Source: a virus. Taken from it: a stretch of 30,287 bases of DNA. The notes beneath the pieces are model-generated. The model worked only from the letters and a program-made list of their open reading frames with translations, was not told where the DNA came from and ran no database searches. The stretch spans positions 1 through 30,287 of the IMG/VR virus record IMGVR_UViG_3300017598_000405. The stretch is one strand, 5' to 3'. The position numbers and the translations under genes were made by a program. Below are positions 13,391 to 23,435 of the stretch, piece after piece (positions within the stretch are counted from its first letter, which is position 1; each line of letters opens with the position of its first letter).

Positions 13391-13714
13391 TTACTTATAA
13401 TTACCTGATGAAAACGCTAATACAGCGATAAGAGATACAACACATAACGGTAAGTTAGCACCTGTTTTACGAGCCAACAAGTAGAAATGCCAATCAACCT
13501 TGTATTTATTTTCTAACCCATTCCGCAACATGTAATCATGGTAGATTGAAGCTGTAAATAATTGACCATCTGGTTTAACCAACCATTGCAACCAACTTGG
13601 AATGCTTGCACCGTTGAAAGGAAGTCCAGCCTTGATGGTGACACCTTTAACTGTCCAATCTTCTTCCAGTAACCACAACTGCTTTTCAATCTTTTTAACT
13701 TTAGGATGTATCAT
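13391..13714 (-). CDS. DUF1353-family phage protein
   Basis: 107 residues, start overlapping the stop of the upstream gene (ATGA). The DUF1353 signature is clear: GLPFNGASIPSWLQWLVKP then ASIYHDYMLRNG. These proteins are common between tail and lysis genes, and the conserved His-Asp suggests a catalytic or metal-binding role that has not been shown. The C-terminal segment LPLCVVSLIAVLAFSSG could be a membrane helix. Family call is firm, function unknown. Confidence 0.8.
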   Translation of the reverse strand: MIHPKVKKIEKQLWLLEEDWTVKGVTIKAGLPFNGASIPSWLQWLVKPDGQLFTASIYHDYMLRNGLENKYKVDWHFYLLARKTGANLPLCVVSLIAVLAFSSGNYK

Positions 13715-14139
13715 GGCTTAACCCCTACCATTGAATATACTACCGCAACTACTGCAACTGCTGTACTGATTGCGGCTATTACACGTGTCCAAATAGTATT
13801 ACCGTTCTGTTGGTTTTTATCGTTAGCTTCATTTACACCTTGTGTATTTGCATTGATTAATTCAAGTGTTTGAACTCGCTTATCAATCAATAACATCACA
13901 CCGTTGGTTTCGTTCACTGAATCTTCAACAAGGTCAAGTCTGTCTAAGGCGCGACTTTCAAGGGAGGTTACTTTTTCTTCAAGTCGAGTATTGCTTTCAA
14001 TGGCAACTTTTACTGAACCAGCAAGGTCAGTAACAGCTATTGTGAGGTGGTTTTGATTAACTCTGAGTTCTGTGGATTGTTCAGCATTAGCTAGTATTGA
14101 GGCTTGTACTACTTTAGCCAACTCTGCAATTTCACTCAT
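13711..14139 (-). CDS. Coiled-coil protein with C-terminal membrane anchor
   Basis: 142 residues from ATG 14139 (MSEIAELAKVVQ). A longer form from a GTG at 14205 would read through a hairpin and is less likely. Residues 1-105 are heptad-like and helical (TRLEEKVTSLESRALDRLDL); residues about 116-138 (VIAAISTAVAVVAVVYSMVG) form a membrane helix. Layout and position next to the holin resemble XhlA-type hemolysin/holin accessory proteins, though no sequence signature proves it. A 12-bp inverted repeat covers its translation start region. Likely a lysis accessory or spanin-like protein. Confidence 0.55.
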   Translation of the reverse strand: MSEIAELAKVVQASILANAEQSTELRVNQNHLTIAVTDLAGSVKVAIESNTRLEEKVTSLESRALDRLDLVEDSVNETNGVMLLIDKRVQTLELINANTQGVNEANDKNQQNGNTIWTRVIAAISTAVAVVAVVYSMVGVKP

Positions 14140-14141
14140 TG

Positions 14142-14185
14142 TAATTACACTCTCATAAAGGTTTATTTTTACAAGAGTGTAATTA
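14142..14185 (-). promoter_or_regulatory. 12-bp perfect inverted repeat over a ribosome-binding region
   Basis: TAATTACACTCT (14142-14153) is the exact reverse complement of AGAGTGTAATTA (14174-14185), with a 20-base loop. In the leftward message the downstream arm ends 3 bases before ATG 14139 and contains its only GAG ribosome-binding element. The hairpin would therefore hide the start; it could also act as an RNA-processing site. Confidence 0.6.
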
Positions 14186-14192
14186 ATTATTA

Positions 14193-14759
14193 CTACATTG
14201 TCCACACTTCCGTTTGTTTTTGACCTGACAAACGTAACACGGTAATCAGTTGTAATTTAGTAACATTTACAACTGAGTTATCCGCAAGCACCCACGTAGT
14301 TATTTCAGCATCATCCATAACAATCGCTGCTCTTGCCATGCGGTCTTGTGATACTTCATTAGCATCAAAAACCATACCATCATGTTCAACAGTTAGTTTT
14401 TCAACTAGCGCTTCACGGTCAGCTTTAAACAGTGTACGAGCATAGCCAGTATCAGCAATGTCACCACCACGAACAGGAACAACAGGTTTTTCAGGCTTAG
14501 TTTCAGTAGGTAAAGTATTACCCTCTTCGTCTAATTCTGGTTCAGGTGCTATCCACTTTTCCCAACTGTCAACATCGTTGAGATGGTAGATATAATTTTC
14601 GCACCAATCCCAAGCGATACCTAAGTTCACCATTGCAGTAAACATATCAATGACTTTCTGAGGTTTACCTAAACCAATAACTCTGTCTAAAGCAGCTTGT
14701 GATTTAGTTTCAGGACGCAGTTTTAATTTACCATCTTCATCTAAAAAATCAGTTAACAT
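14193..14759 (-). CDS. DUF4376-like tail fibre-associated protein
   Basis: 188 residues, ATG 14759 two bases after the fibre gene stop; its ribosome-binding site GAGGAA lies in the last fibre codons. The C-terminal part (FDANEVSQDRMARAAIVM, TTWVLADNSVVNVTKLQL, TEVW) matches the DUF4376-type domain often found at the end of tail fibres or in fibre-assembly proteins. The N-terminal half has a Trp-rich helix (IAWDWCENYIYHL) and a Pro/Glu linker. Direct coupling to the fibre gene supports a chaperone or fibre-attached subunit. Confidence 0.7.
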   Translation of the reverse strand: MLTDFLDEDGKLKLRPETKSQAALDRVIGLGKPQKVIDMFTAMVNLGIAWDWCENYIYHLNDVDSWEKWIAPEPELDEEGNTLPTETKPEKPVVPVRGGDIADTGYARTLFKADREALVEKLTVEHDGMVFDANEVSQDRMARAAIVMDDAEITTWVLADNSVVNVTKLQLITVLRLSGQKQTEVWTM

Positions 14760-14761
14760 AA

Positions 14762-17626
14762 TTATTCCTCCGTCACAAAGTATTGAGTTTTGAATGATGC
14801 TGTTCCGAACAATACAGGATTACCATTGTCATCGGTCATTACATTCTGATTATCAGCAATTTCAAACTGGTTGTTGTCACCGAATCCGTTACCTTCCGCA
14901 CCACTATCAAAAACCAGCTCTTTATAGTGCATTTGAAGCGTAGCTACACTGTTTTCAGAAGATAACGATGATAGGACTTTGACTGCTGGTGATGGTATAT
15001 TATTAGTCAAGTCTATTGTGTCATGCTCAACTAGATAGTTAGCGTCTGAGTATAACAGACCACTAGCTTCATTAATAAACCATTCGGTTAAAGGTTTGCT
15101 TGCACGACTTTTTTTAGAGTTTCCTGTTGGCACTTTACCAATCAAGCTGTGTGTGAAAACAGAATTAACATTGTGACTATTAGCCCATACACCACCCACC
15201 GCTAACACCTTAGAGTTAACAGCATCTTCGGTGAAATGTGCTTGTGTTTCGTAGTTTACTAGCCACACCCTTCCATTCTCTAGTTCTGATAGATCGCCTA
15301 TATTGTTCAAAGTGCTATCAAACGTTCTAGCCGCACTGCCCCATACACCACCACCATTGTCTGTGAATAATGTGTCTTGTACTATTGCAGATGCTTTTCG
15401 ACTCATGTTTTTATACCCTGATACGAAGTCAGGAATCCACTGACCTTCGATACCATCAGCACCATAGAATTTTGAACCAACGGTGGTAAATAAAGCCGCT
15501 ATGTTAGCAGGTGAACCAACTATGTCTGTCCAGCTTGGGTTTGCTGATTTGTGGTTAGAGTATTCAACATAAACTAGATATGTATCGTGTGCTGTGTTTG
15601 TGGTTAGACCACCAGCGTCCCACAAGTAGAGGTATTTTGTGCTGTCATCCCAGTGTGTGATAGGGTAAATACCAGTACCTACGACCGCAAACCAACCTTC
15701 AACGAAGATAGGTTCACCACGATTAGCGTAAAGCCCTATGTCCTCGTGACTGAAACCGTTTAGAGGTAGAACCTCTACATTACCTGTATGGTTAAGGCTA
15801 TTAGCTGACGTTTCATTGTGAACCTTGGTAAACGGAACACCTTCAAAACCACGCTGAGCACCGTTCTTAGCCATTGACTCACCTTTAGCTAATATTTCAG
15901 CTTTAGGTAAACGTCTGCTCGACATTCTTAAATCAGAAACATCACTTGCGTAGATTGCGTTATAGGATTTACCGTCCGTATTTCTCGATCTTGTACCACC
16001 TAATTTTCCCGTGTCGATACGGTAGCCTACTTGTCCAATATTTCCTGTAGCATCATTGAAGCAGTCAGCTTTTGATACTGGTACTGTTGCTGTGCTTTCA
16101 TACCAATGTGCACTATTGTTATCTGATGTATTGTTAAATACACGACACCCATGTTTGTTAAAGCTAGGATGAAAAGCACCACTGTTCCTGCGTTGGACTA
16201 AAGCTATTGGCACAGCAAAACACAAACCGTTGTGTGCCCTGTTAGTGTTATTTGAATTAGCTCTTGCTCCCCATAAACCCAACCCTATTTCTGTAATCGG
16301 TTCTAATGTGTTGTCAGCAAAAACATCTGTAGAATTTGAGCTGTCAATATTGGTCGTTAAGTTTCCTCTGACTGCCACGCGATTAGCGTTATCGTAGTTA
16401 AGGAATTGACTTGAATCCCCCTCTTGTGGGTGAACCTTTCTCCAATTATCACCCAAACCTTTAATAACACGTATGCGATAACGTACTTGAATTAATTCAC
16501 CATCGTCAACATAGATATTGTTTCTAGGGTCTTGGATACACTTGGTTTGGTCGCTATCGCTCATGGTAGACCAACGTCTAACTCTAACTGGTGTTGTACT
16601 ATCCCATTCACCAAATGCGGCATAACCTTGTGGTACACCAGAGTCACCCAAGGCCAAACCTGTTATGGGACAAGTTGTAGCGCCAAATTGAGGATTACCA
16701 AAAACACAATATATATCTAGGTCAGAAATCTTCTCATGCCAAACTTCAAGAAAAACAAAGTCTTGTCTCGACAAAACACTTGCACTCAGGTTATTACCAC
16801 CAGCAACAATTGCAGCCGCTAAATCAGCGAAACGACCTGTACCATCTGATTTGTCTAAACCATCGGGTGCATCGGGGAATTTTATAACATTGCGTTCATT
16901 GGAGGTACTTACCCCATACATGTGGATTGCAACACCATTTACACTACATATAGGTTCAAGTGTACTTGATGTTGCACTTGCCACTGAACCTGATTCAAAA
17001 CCTATATTTAATATATTAGGTATTGGTGTATTATCTGCCCACATGCCTTGATTTACGGCATATACATTAGCACCAGTATCGTAATGCTTACCCCAATGCG
17101 TAAACCCACTAAAAGGGTTAGCACCATTTTTATTACTCTCAGCCAGCGCGAAAAACTCAGCTTTAGTCATGCCTTGAACGCTGCCTACTAAACTGTTAGC
17201 AGTAGTTTCAATAGCTTGTACATCAGCATCCATTTGTTGCAATGTGCGTGATGTTTTACTTACCCCTGCTTGGTTCACAAAAGTAACTGTACCTAAGTCA
17301 ACACCCCATTTATCAAGTGCTGTGAAATTATCACTCAACAACGTAGAAGCCGCTTGAATAGCTTTAGTAGCCGCAATGAAGTCACCAGCAGTATAGTAAA
17401 CTCTTGCTTTCACACTGGTTTGATTTGAGTCAGCCCACGCAACAGCTAATTCAATAAATTTATTATTTGAACCGTCAATGTACGCTTTTTTTATTTCAAC
17501 GGGTGCGAATGAACCAACGATAAGTCCATCACCCTCGCTGATATTGCTAATGTCCTCACCTGATGTTAAGGCAACAACAGAAGAACCGTTATTAACTGTA
17601 ACTTGATTTGCATAAAACCAAAGCAT
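14762..17626 (-). CDS. Tail fibre / receptor-binding protein
   Basis: 954 residues, ATG 17626 after AAGGAATTA. The N-terminus (MLWFYANQVTVNNGSSVVAL) looks like a beta-rich attachment domain. A helical segment (about 80-155, with RTLQQMDADVQAIETTANSL) fits a trimeric coiled coil. The long remainder is rich in Gly, Asn, Trp and Tyr and strand-like, as in host-range domains; FVFLEVWHEKISD and ECxP-less Trp repeats recur in marine phage fibres. No enzyme motif or autocleavage signature is seen. The place directly after the J-like tip protein, and the DUF4376-like partner after it, support the call. The receptor cannot be told. Confidence 0.75.
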   Translation of the reverse strand: MLWFYANQVTVNNGSSVVALTSGEDISNISEGDGLIVGSFAPVEIKKAYIDGSNNKFIELAVAWADSNQTSVKARVYYTAGDFIAATKAIQAASTLLSDNFTALDKWGVDLGTVTFVNQAGVSKTSRTLQQMDADVQAIETTANSLVGSVQGMTKAEFFALAESNKNGANPFSGFTHWGKHYDTGANVYAVNQGMWADNTPIPNILNIGFESGSVASATSSTLEPICSVNGVAIHMYGVSTSNERNVIKFPDAPDGLDKSDGTGRFADLAAAIVAGGNNLSASVLSRQDFVFLEVWHEKISDLDIYCVFGNPQFGATTCPITGLALGDSGVPQGYAAFGEWDSTTPVRVRRWSTMSDSDQTKCIQDPRNNIYVDDGELIQVRYRIRVIKGLGDNWRKVHPQEGDSSQFLNYDNANRVAVRGNLTTNIDSSNSTDVFADNTLEPITEIGLGLWGARANSNNTNRAHNGLCFAVPIALVQRRNSGAFHPSFNKHGCRVFNNTSDNNSAHWYESTATVPVSKADCFNDATGNIGQVGYRIDTGKLGGTRSRNTDGKSYNAIYASDVSDLRMSSRRLPKAEILAKGESMAKNGAQRGFEGVPFTKVHNETSANSLNHTGNVEVLPLNGFSHEDIGLYANRGEPIFVEGWFAVVGTGIYPITHWDDSTKYLYLWDAGGLTTNTAHDTYLVYVEYSNHKSANPSWTDIVGSPANIAALFTTVGSKFYGADGIEGQWIPDFVSGYKNMSRKASAIVQDTLFTDNGGGVWGSAARTFDSTLNNIGDLSELENGRVWLVNYETQAHFTEDAVNSKVLAVGGVWANSHNVNSVFTHSLIGKVPTGNSKKSRASKPLTEWFINEASGLLYSDANYLVEHDTIDLTNNIPSPAVKVLSSLSSENSVATLQMHYKELVFDSGAEGNGFGDNNQFEIADNQNVMTDDNGNPVLFGTASFKTQYFVTEE

Positions 17627-17669
17627 ATTAATTCCTTAAATTTTGTAATGTTAAAAACTTTATCTTAAT

Positions 17670-20600
17670 CTATTCTTCGGTGACAACCAATGATAATGAT
17701 TGTGAAGTTACATAGCTTGTTGTCAAATGTCTTGAATAACTCGTACATTTAACTTGATAAACCAGTGTAGCAACATCAGTAGCGTTGTCTAAGTTGGTTG
17801 ATGAAGCAATGGTTATTTCTTCAAATTCACTACCACCCAAACATACATTGCTACCTGTAAACACACCTGAAACAACATCAGTAAATCCACCACCGTTAAT
17901 ACTTTTCTGAATAGTCCAACCGAATGAAGGGTTAGCGGCAGTAGGACAAGAACCGTAACTTCTATTACCCTCTAAGTTATAATTCAACTTGAGTGATTTA
18001 GGTTTACCGATACTACTAAATGAAGCGACTGTCACAACAACAGCGCCAACAGTGTATTTACTTAACCCTGATGTAGCACCTGAATTAGTGATCGCACCAC
18101 TTCTCAATTCACCACCGAAATAACCACCACCAACTGCGTAAAGGTAAAAGTCACCTCTTGATTCATTAACAAGTGAGTAGTCAACTTGACCATTCACAAT
18201 AACACCTGTACCAAACCAATCAATGAATTGGTTACTTGAACCGAACCCATTAGCTGATGTAATTCTAACAGCACCCGTACCAATGTATTCTATCTTAGGT
18301 GATTGGATTAATGTATTGGCTTTGAACCTGTCACCACTGATTGAACCAGTAGCAATCAAATCACCGTTGACAAGTAAAGCAGGAGCATCCCACCCATTAG
18401 GTAGGGTTTTACATTCCTTGCTACTAATGACTGAACCAGTAGCGTTTCTGTACGTTAAAATGTCACCAACAACAGGTAAGAAACCTAAATGAGTAAGCAT
18501 GTCAGCGTTGGCTGTTGCGTTGGACGGGAATACACCGTTTCTAAGAACAAGTCCATACATACCAGCACCGCGAGTACCATCTGCTCCATCAGTACCATCT
18601 GCTCCATCAGTACCATCTGCTCCATCAGTACCATCTGCTCCATCTGCTCCTTTTATTAAAGACCATTTGTAATCAGTGTAGTCGTTTGAATCTGCAAGTG
18701 TAAAATCTACGTACTGACCAAGGTGTGACTTACCTGCATATACAGTTGTACTGAACCCACTAGAACCTGATTCATTGTTAGCATAGGCTAAATGTAAATA
18801 TGAGGTTTGACCATTTGTACCGTCAACACCAGCAACACCTTCTGCACCATTTGCACCTTTTGCTAGTTGCCATTTCCACAACGGACTACCACCAGCAGCA
18901 TCCGCAAGCGTGTTGTCTACATAAGTACCAATATACTCTTTACCAACAGGTGATTGACTAAAACCACCACCATCAGCGTCATCAGCATAAGCCAAATGAA
19001 AATGGCTAGATGTACCATCAGTACCATCAGTACCATCAGTACCATCAGCACCATCAAACGCTCGTATATCAGCTTCACTACTTACGCTAGTACCGTCACC
19101 TAGCGTAAGGTTGGCTTTAATATTCATGACATGGTTGATATTATCCAGCGTCAACAATGGAATGAAATCACCACTGTCATTTATAACACCCACTCTGAAA
19201 TTACTAGAACCAATGTCAAACGTATCTGTTGAACCGTCATTGCTGTTAACAAAACCAGAGATGCGACCATTAACGTCAGATAACATGCCACCACGTGCGA
19301 TCAAGTTGCCTTCATTATCTTCAAACACTTGGCGAATATCATTAAGACTTGCTGACTTATCACCTTTCATTACTCGTAAGTTACGGATGAATTCAGATAA
19401 CACACCTTCAACCCATGAATTACCAACAACAGCAACACAAGCAACCGCATCAACTTCACTGGTTATATCACCATTAGCATTCACACAATAACCGATTGAG
19501 GTACGAGTATATTCTTGTGCAGTAGCTAATGCTTTAGTATCACCTTCACCCATTTCAACTTGTAGCTTATCAAGTGCTGTTGCAGTTGCTTGACTATTGT
19601 TAGCAAAAGCAGTATTCAAAGTTGTAGTTTGTGCCTTGGTTAAACCATGTTGTGCTGTTAATTGCTCAAGTGATGTTGCTGTTGATTCTTGCTCTGTTGC
19701 TTGCGCTGTTAATTTCTGTTCAGCACTGGCAATTTTCAGAGTTGATTCGTCAATTTGATTATTAGCAAGCATGAGATTGAAAGCGTCAATAACACCCTTC
19801 ACACCCTCAGATTTAATGTCTAATTTAACACCAGCAATGCTTGTGATTTGATTAGTAATCTCACCATTTAGAGCATCTATATCTTGTCGTGCTGTTGTAA
19901 GTTGTTCATCAACACCACCTTCGGCAGCGTTATAAGCAATAACCAAATCAGTGACATTCGATTCAGCACCATCAACCCATGAGAACGCACCGTTAGCTTT
20001 AGCCAATGTGTCATTCGTATCAAATTCTTCAAGTGTTGTTGATATACTATAAGTAGTGTTAAAAGTATCAATCAACGTGTCTACGTTTGATTCTGTTTGA
20101 TAGCCAAGTCCATTCACCCAAGCAGTAGTTGCATAAGCAGACATTCTACCTGTCTTAGCATCCATGTCTTGCTCAATGGTTGACGTTCTTGTTACGATGT
20201 CATTAAAAGCTTGATCGTTAGCACCACGTTTCCCAACTTCAATGTAGTCAATATCACAGTCACCAAGATTAGCGACAAGCTTAATAATTGTACCCGTGTA
20301 ACCATTAGTACCCGTTGCATCAACCTGAACAACTTCCCACTCGTTTTCAATGGTTGGTTCAGGAACAGGTAATACAATTGTGTCATTAAGTGTCAATGTA
20401 CCAACCCAAGTACCAGCAACAGCCTTTCTAACACGTATACGGTACATAGGGTTATCAGTGGCAACATAACTAATAACAGGTGAAGTAATAACACTCTGTG
20501 TACTTACAATGAAACCTTGAGCATTCCAACTTGATTGCCCTGTGAAATTCTCAACATCACTGTTGAACTGCCAAGAATAAGCAGGAACTAAAGCATTAAT

Positions 20601-22883
20601 TGCACCAGCTACAATTGCATCAACTTCGGTAAATGAAGCTTTTTGTGTGATACGTCCAGCTTGAACCACAAGCTCAGATTCAGCGAGTGTAAGGCGAGTT
20701 TCACTATAAGTAATTCTTTCAGCTTCAAGTGCAATTCGTGCTTCATTTTTATCAATAGAAACTCGCGCGTCACTTAGTTGAATTTCACCACCTTTAATTC
20801 TGATCTCATAATTTTGTCTGAAATTAGCATAGGCTGATGTAGCATCAAAAACAGCTTTAGATAAATCGGTTTGACCGCGAGATATCAAGCCCGTCTTAGT
20901 GTTTATTTCTTCAAGCTGTAAATGAATATTATTAGGTTCAGTTCTATCAAGCTGGTCAATTAATTCATTTACTTCTGTTGCTAATCTTGATTTATCAATC
21001 TCACCGATAACTGCGAGTAAATGCGTGTTGTCATTTGTGGTAGCAACCGTTTTACTCGTCCAACCTGACATACCAGCAACGTTAATAGTACGCGCCCATA
21101 AGTAATAAGTTGTTTCAGGTGCTAACCCTGCAAGCGTGAACGCACCACTCTTACCTTTGTTATCAGCAGTATTAAAGTCATTGGTAGTGTTGATTAGTAA
21201 TTCAAATACAACACCAACGTAACTGCCTGTGATTTCAGGTGTGATTTCAAGTTCAAAGTTACTGGCAACAACATTTAAAATTGGTGCTTGAGGTTCATCT
21301 ATGGTAAAGCTTAATGTTGCATCAGCACTTCTATAACCAAGACCATTAATCGCCTTAATTTTTATAACTAAGTTACCTTGAGCAACATTGTTTAACTTGT
21401 ATGACTTAGCACTGACGGTTTGATAGTTATCACCGTTAACACTAACCAAGAACGAATTGTGTGGTGAACTCCACGTAACAACAGCTTGTGCCGTAGCATC
21501 ATCAGGAAAGGTAACACTTAGATTAGTAGGTGCTGAAACTTCCCAATAATTAGCAACACTCGTATCAGGTATTACTTGCTCTGGTTTAGTATTCCACGGA
21601 TAAATGCTAGCTTGATATTCAAGGAATTCCCAATCAATAACACCGCTAGAACGTGTTTTTTTACCAACGATGATAAATGGTTTATTGACCATCCCGAAAC
21701 CTTCATCATTGATATTCATCAGCATACCAACACCTAAGTTTTTCAACCTAGAAGTAGTGGGTACTTTAACCTTCAATGCGTTTCGGCTACGCTTTAATAT
21801 TATTTCAGCTTTCTGAACAGCTTCATAAATATTATCTACTGTATCAAGTGTGAAATTTTTCTCTAATTTCTGATTGAAATCTTCGGCTAAGTAGGTTTGA
21901 TATTCAGCATTGTCAGTAGGGTAAGTAACACTTGTCACCTTACCTTTTTGCGACTTGTCAGCAAATCTAACCGTGACTTTATTGAACCTGTCTTTTATTT
22001 CGTTATCTTCAACAATTAAGTCACCCATACGGTCAGTAGATAACAAGCTATCTGTAGCTGTTCTTTCACGTTCAATGTAAAAGTGAAACTGACCTTTGAT
22101 ATAGGGTAATGAACCACGACAACCTTTTAATATTTTATTGGTGTTATCTAGTAACGTATCGTTGCCGTTTAAACGAGCATTACAACTCATAAGAGGTTGT
22201 GCGTTGCCACCGTTATAAGGTGATACAGTTTGACCACTAAAGGTTTTTTCAAGCTGCATTCGTTCTTCATTTACTCTAATGGTGTTTAAATCACGACCAT
22301 AAGCAGGGTTAGTTAAATAATCATTCAGAACGTCAGCATAGTTTGTACTGTAAACTTTAGCACCACCGCCAATCGGGGTAACTTTAATACCTTTTAAATC
22401 AGCAGTAATTTGTGGAAAGTGGTTCATCTTTTCAGGGTCATACTCAAGACGTATTATCGAGTAAGCATAACCTTTACCGTCAAACTGTAACTGAGGATGG
22501 TAATCAGTTGCAGCAAAGGAAACACTCTCACCGTCTTTGAAATCCCAATGATGCGCCCACCGACTTGTTGTGCTGTTCTCAGCATCATATGCGGTAGAGT
22601 TGATAGGGAGTTCGTCAAGATAAATTTGACCGATTTCTTCTATTTGACCAACTGACCAAATAACTTGTAAATAGATGAGATCATTAGGTACATCGTCATT
22701 ATCATTAGGGTCTGCTACAACTGACCTAACTAAAATACCCTCTGCGCTTTTAACTTCACCATAAACCATCGGTTCAAAAGTTGGTTCACCCAAGGTTACA
22801 TTGACACCCTGAACTTGTTGTTTCGGCATGTCTGGTATCAACCAACCAAATGCAAAATCGAATATTTGAGTAAGGCTAGGCAT
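17670..22883 (-). CDS. J-like tail tip (central fibre) protein
   Basis: 1737 residues, the largest gene. The N-terminal 420 residues form the tail-tip hub (VQGVNVTLGEPTFEPMVYGE, then GCRGSLPYIKGQFHFYIERE) as in lambda J relatives. Two fibronectin-III-like domains follow (about 450-620). Long helical and DUF1983-type regions come next (SAYATTAWVNGLGYQTESNV). Then two tandem HLAYA domains are joined by collagen-like Gly-x-y stretches (GTDGTDGTDG and GADGTDGADGTDG), and a C-terminal beta domain ends SLSLVVTEE. The protein sits at the tail end, contacts the cell surface and probably triggers DNA release. Collagen-like stretches suggest trimers. Its length exceeds lambda J (1132 aa) because of the added modules. 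Confidence 0.85.
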   Translation of the reverse strand: MPSLTQIFDFAFGWLIPDMPKQQVQGVNVTLGEPTFEPMVYGEVKSAEGILVRSVVADPNDNDDVPNDLIYLQVIWSVGQIEEIGQIYLDELPINSTAYDAENSTTSRWAHHWDFKDGESVSFAATDYHPQLQFDGKGYAYSIIRLEYDPEKMNHFPQITADLKGIKVTPIGGGAKVYSTNYADVLNDYLTNPAYGRDLNTIRVNEERMQLEKTFSGQTVSPYNGGNAQPLMSCNARLNGNDTLLDNTNKILKGCRGSLPYIKGQFHFYIERERTATDSLLSTDRMGDLIVEDNEIKDRFNKVTVRFADKSQKGKVTSVTYPTDNAEYQTYLAEDFNQKLEKNFTLDTVDNIYEAVQKAEIILKRSRNALKVKVPTTSRLKNLGVGMLMNINDEGFGMVNKPFIIVGKKTRSSGVIDWEFLEYQASIYPWNTKPEQVIPDTSVANYWEVSAPTNLSVTFPDDATAQAVVTWSSPHNSFLVSVNGDNYQTVSAKSYKLNNVAQGNLVIKIKAINGLGYRSADATLSFTIDEPQAPILNVVASNFELEITPEITGSYVGVVFELLINTTNDFNTADNKGKSGAFTLAGLAPETTYYLWARTINVAGMSGWTSKTVATTNDNTHLLAVIGEIDKSRLATEVNELIDQLDRTEPNNIHLQLEEINTKTGLISRGQTDLSKAVFDATSAYANFRQNYEIRIKGGEIQLSDARVSIDKNEARIALEAERITYSETRLTLAESELVVQAGRITQKASFTEVDAIVAGAINALVPAYSWQFNSDVENFTGQSSWNAQGFIVSTQSVITSPVISYVATDNPMYRIRVRKAVAGTWVGTLTLNDTIVLPVPEPTIENEWEVVQVDATGTNGYTGTIIKLVANLGDCDIDYIEVGKRGANDQAFNDIVTRTSTIEQDMDAKTGRMSAYATTAWVNGLGYQTESNVDTLIDTFNTTYSISTTLEEFDTNDTLAKANGAFSWVDGAESNVTDLVIAYNAAEGGVDEQLTTARQDIDALNGEITNQITSIAGVKLDIKSEGVKGVIDAFNLMLANNQIDESTLKIASAEQKLTAQATEQESTATSLEQLTAQHGLTKAQTTTLNTAFANNSQATATALDKLQVEMGEGDTKALATAQEYTRTSIGYCVNANGDITSEVDAVACVAVVGNSWVEGVLSEFIRNLRVMKGDKSASLNDIRQVFEDNEGNLIARGGMLSDVNGRISGFVNSNDGSTDTFDIGSSNFRVGVINDSGDFIPLLTLDNINHVMNIKANLTLGDGTSVSSEADIRAFDGADGTDGTDGTDGTSSHFHLAYADDADGGGFSQSPVGKEYIGTYVDNTLADAAGGSPLWKWQLAKGANGAEGVAGVDGTNGQTSYLHLAYANNESGSSGFSTTVYAGKSHLGQYVDFTLADSNDYTDYKWSLIKGADGADGTDGADGTDGADGTDGADGTRGAGMYGLVLRNGVFPSNATANADMLTHLGFLPVVGDILTYRNATGSVISSKECKTLPNGWDAPALLVNGDLIATGSISGDRFKANTLIQSPKIEYIGTGAVRITSANGFGSSNQFIDWFGTGVIVNGQVDYSLVNESRGDFYLYAVGGGYFGGELRSGAITNSGATSGLSKYTVGAVVVTVASFSSIGKPKSLKLNYNLEGNRSYGSCPTAANPSFGWTIQKSINGGGFTDVVSGVFTGSNVCLGGSEFEEITIASSTNLDNATDVATLVYQVKCTSYSRHLTTSYVTSQSLSLVVTEE
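18574..18650 (-). repeat. 18-bp tandem repeat encoding collagen-like Gly-x-Asp triplets
   Basis: Three exact copies of gtaccatctgctccatca at 18574-18627 plus partial copies to 18650, encoding alternating Gly-Ala-Asp and Gly-Thr-Asp triplets in the tail tip gene. A likely site of length variation. Confidence 0.9.
19012..19047 (-). repeat. 9-bp tandem repeat encoding Gly-Thr-Asp
   Basis: Four exact copies of gtaccatca, followed by a variant, in the tail tip gene. It forms the first collagen-like stretch, ahead of the two HLAYA domains. Confidence 0.9.
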
Positions 22884-22907
22884 TTATTGTTATTCTCGTT
22901 TGTAGGT

Positions 22908-23435
22908 TTATAAAATATCGTCTGGTGTTTTAGGAACAGTGTGTTGACGATTACTAGGTATCACAGGTGCATTCTTACCCCAATACTTCACTTCACTAGC
23001 GTTTATGTAGTCAACAAATTGCAAGTTTAAATTAACCATGTTAACCATATCAAACGCGGCAAAAATAGATGAAACAGTCAAACTAATAGTGGAGGTGTTC
23101 AATTTACCAGAGTATGTGTATTTATTGCAATCACCATCAAGCCAAATTTCAGTATCAATGATGTTTTCGTCATCATCAAGTGTTAATCGTTCAACTAAAC
23201 ACCTTCGATTCTTATAAGCACCGTTTGCAAAAGCACTCACTAATGTTTGGTCTACTGCGCTCATAATTAACACAAAATCATTTGCTGATGGTGCGCTTTT
23301 CTGAACAATAGGTGAATCGACTTTAACTTTACCAGCTATGAAGTTTTTACCATCGTAAGTTTTGTTACGATGAAAATCAGTCAGGTAAATAGGTACATCC
23401 AAAGAAATGCTTACCGCATAAATATAATTTGACAT
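22908..23435 (-). CDS. Tail tip / baseplate hub protein (DUF2163-like placement)
   Basis: 175 residues. ATG 23435 directly follows the stop of the gene before it. Strand-rich sequence with YAVSISLDVPIYLTDFHRNK, a Cys-containing middle (RRCLVERLTLDDDENIIDTE, then WLDGDCNKY) and VSSIFAAFDMVNMVNLNLQF. It stands between the DUF2460-like protein and the J-like protein, where lambda-type tails have L/K/I genes and other siphophages have DUF2163 or BR0599-type hub proteins. The pattern fits a hub subunit; the family name is from position and general resemblance, not a firm motif. Confidence 0.6.
   Translation of the reverse strand: MSNYIYAVSISLDVPIYLTDFHRNKTYDGKNFIAGKVKVDSPIVQKSAPSANDFVLIMSAVDQTLVSAFANGAYKNRRCLVERLTLDDDENIIDTEIWLDGDCNKYTYSGKLNTSTISLTVSSIFAAFDMVNMVNLNLQFVDYINASEVKYWGKNAPVIPSNRQHTVPKTPDDIL

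Noticed and set aside
14140-14205. GTG start extending the coiled-coil protein to 164 aa
   Set aside because: The added codons run through the inverted repeat and have no ribosome-binding site; ATG 14139 begins a typical soluble N-terminus.
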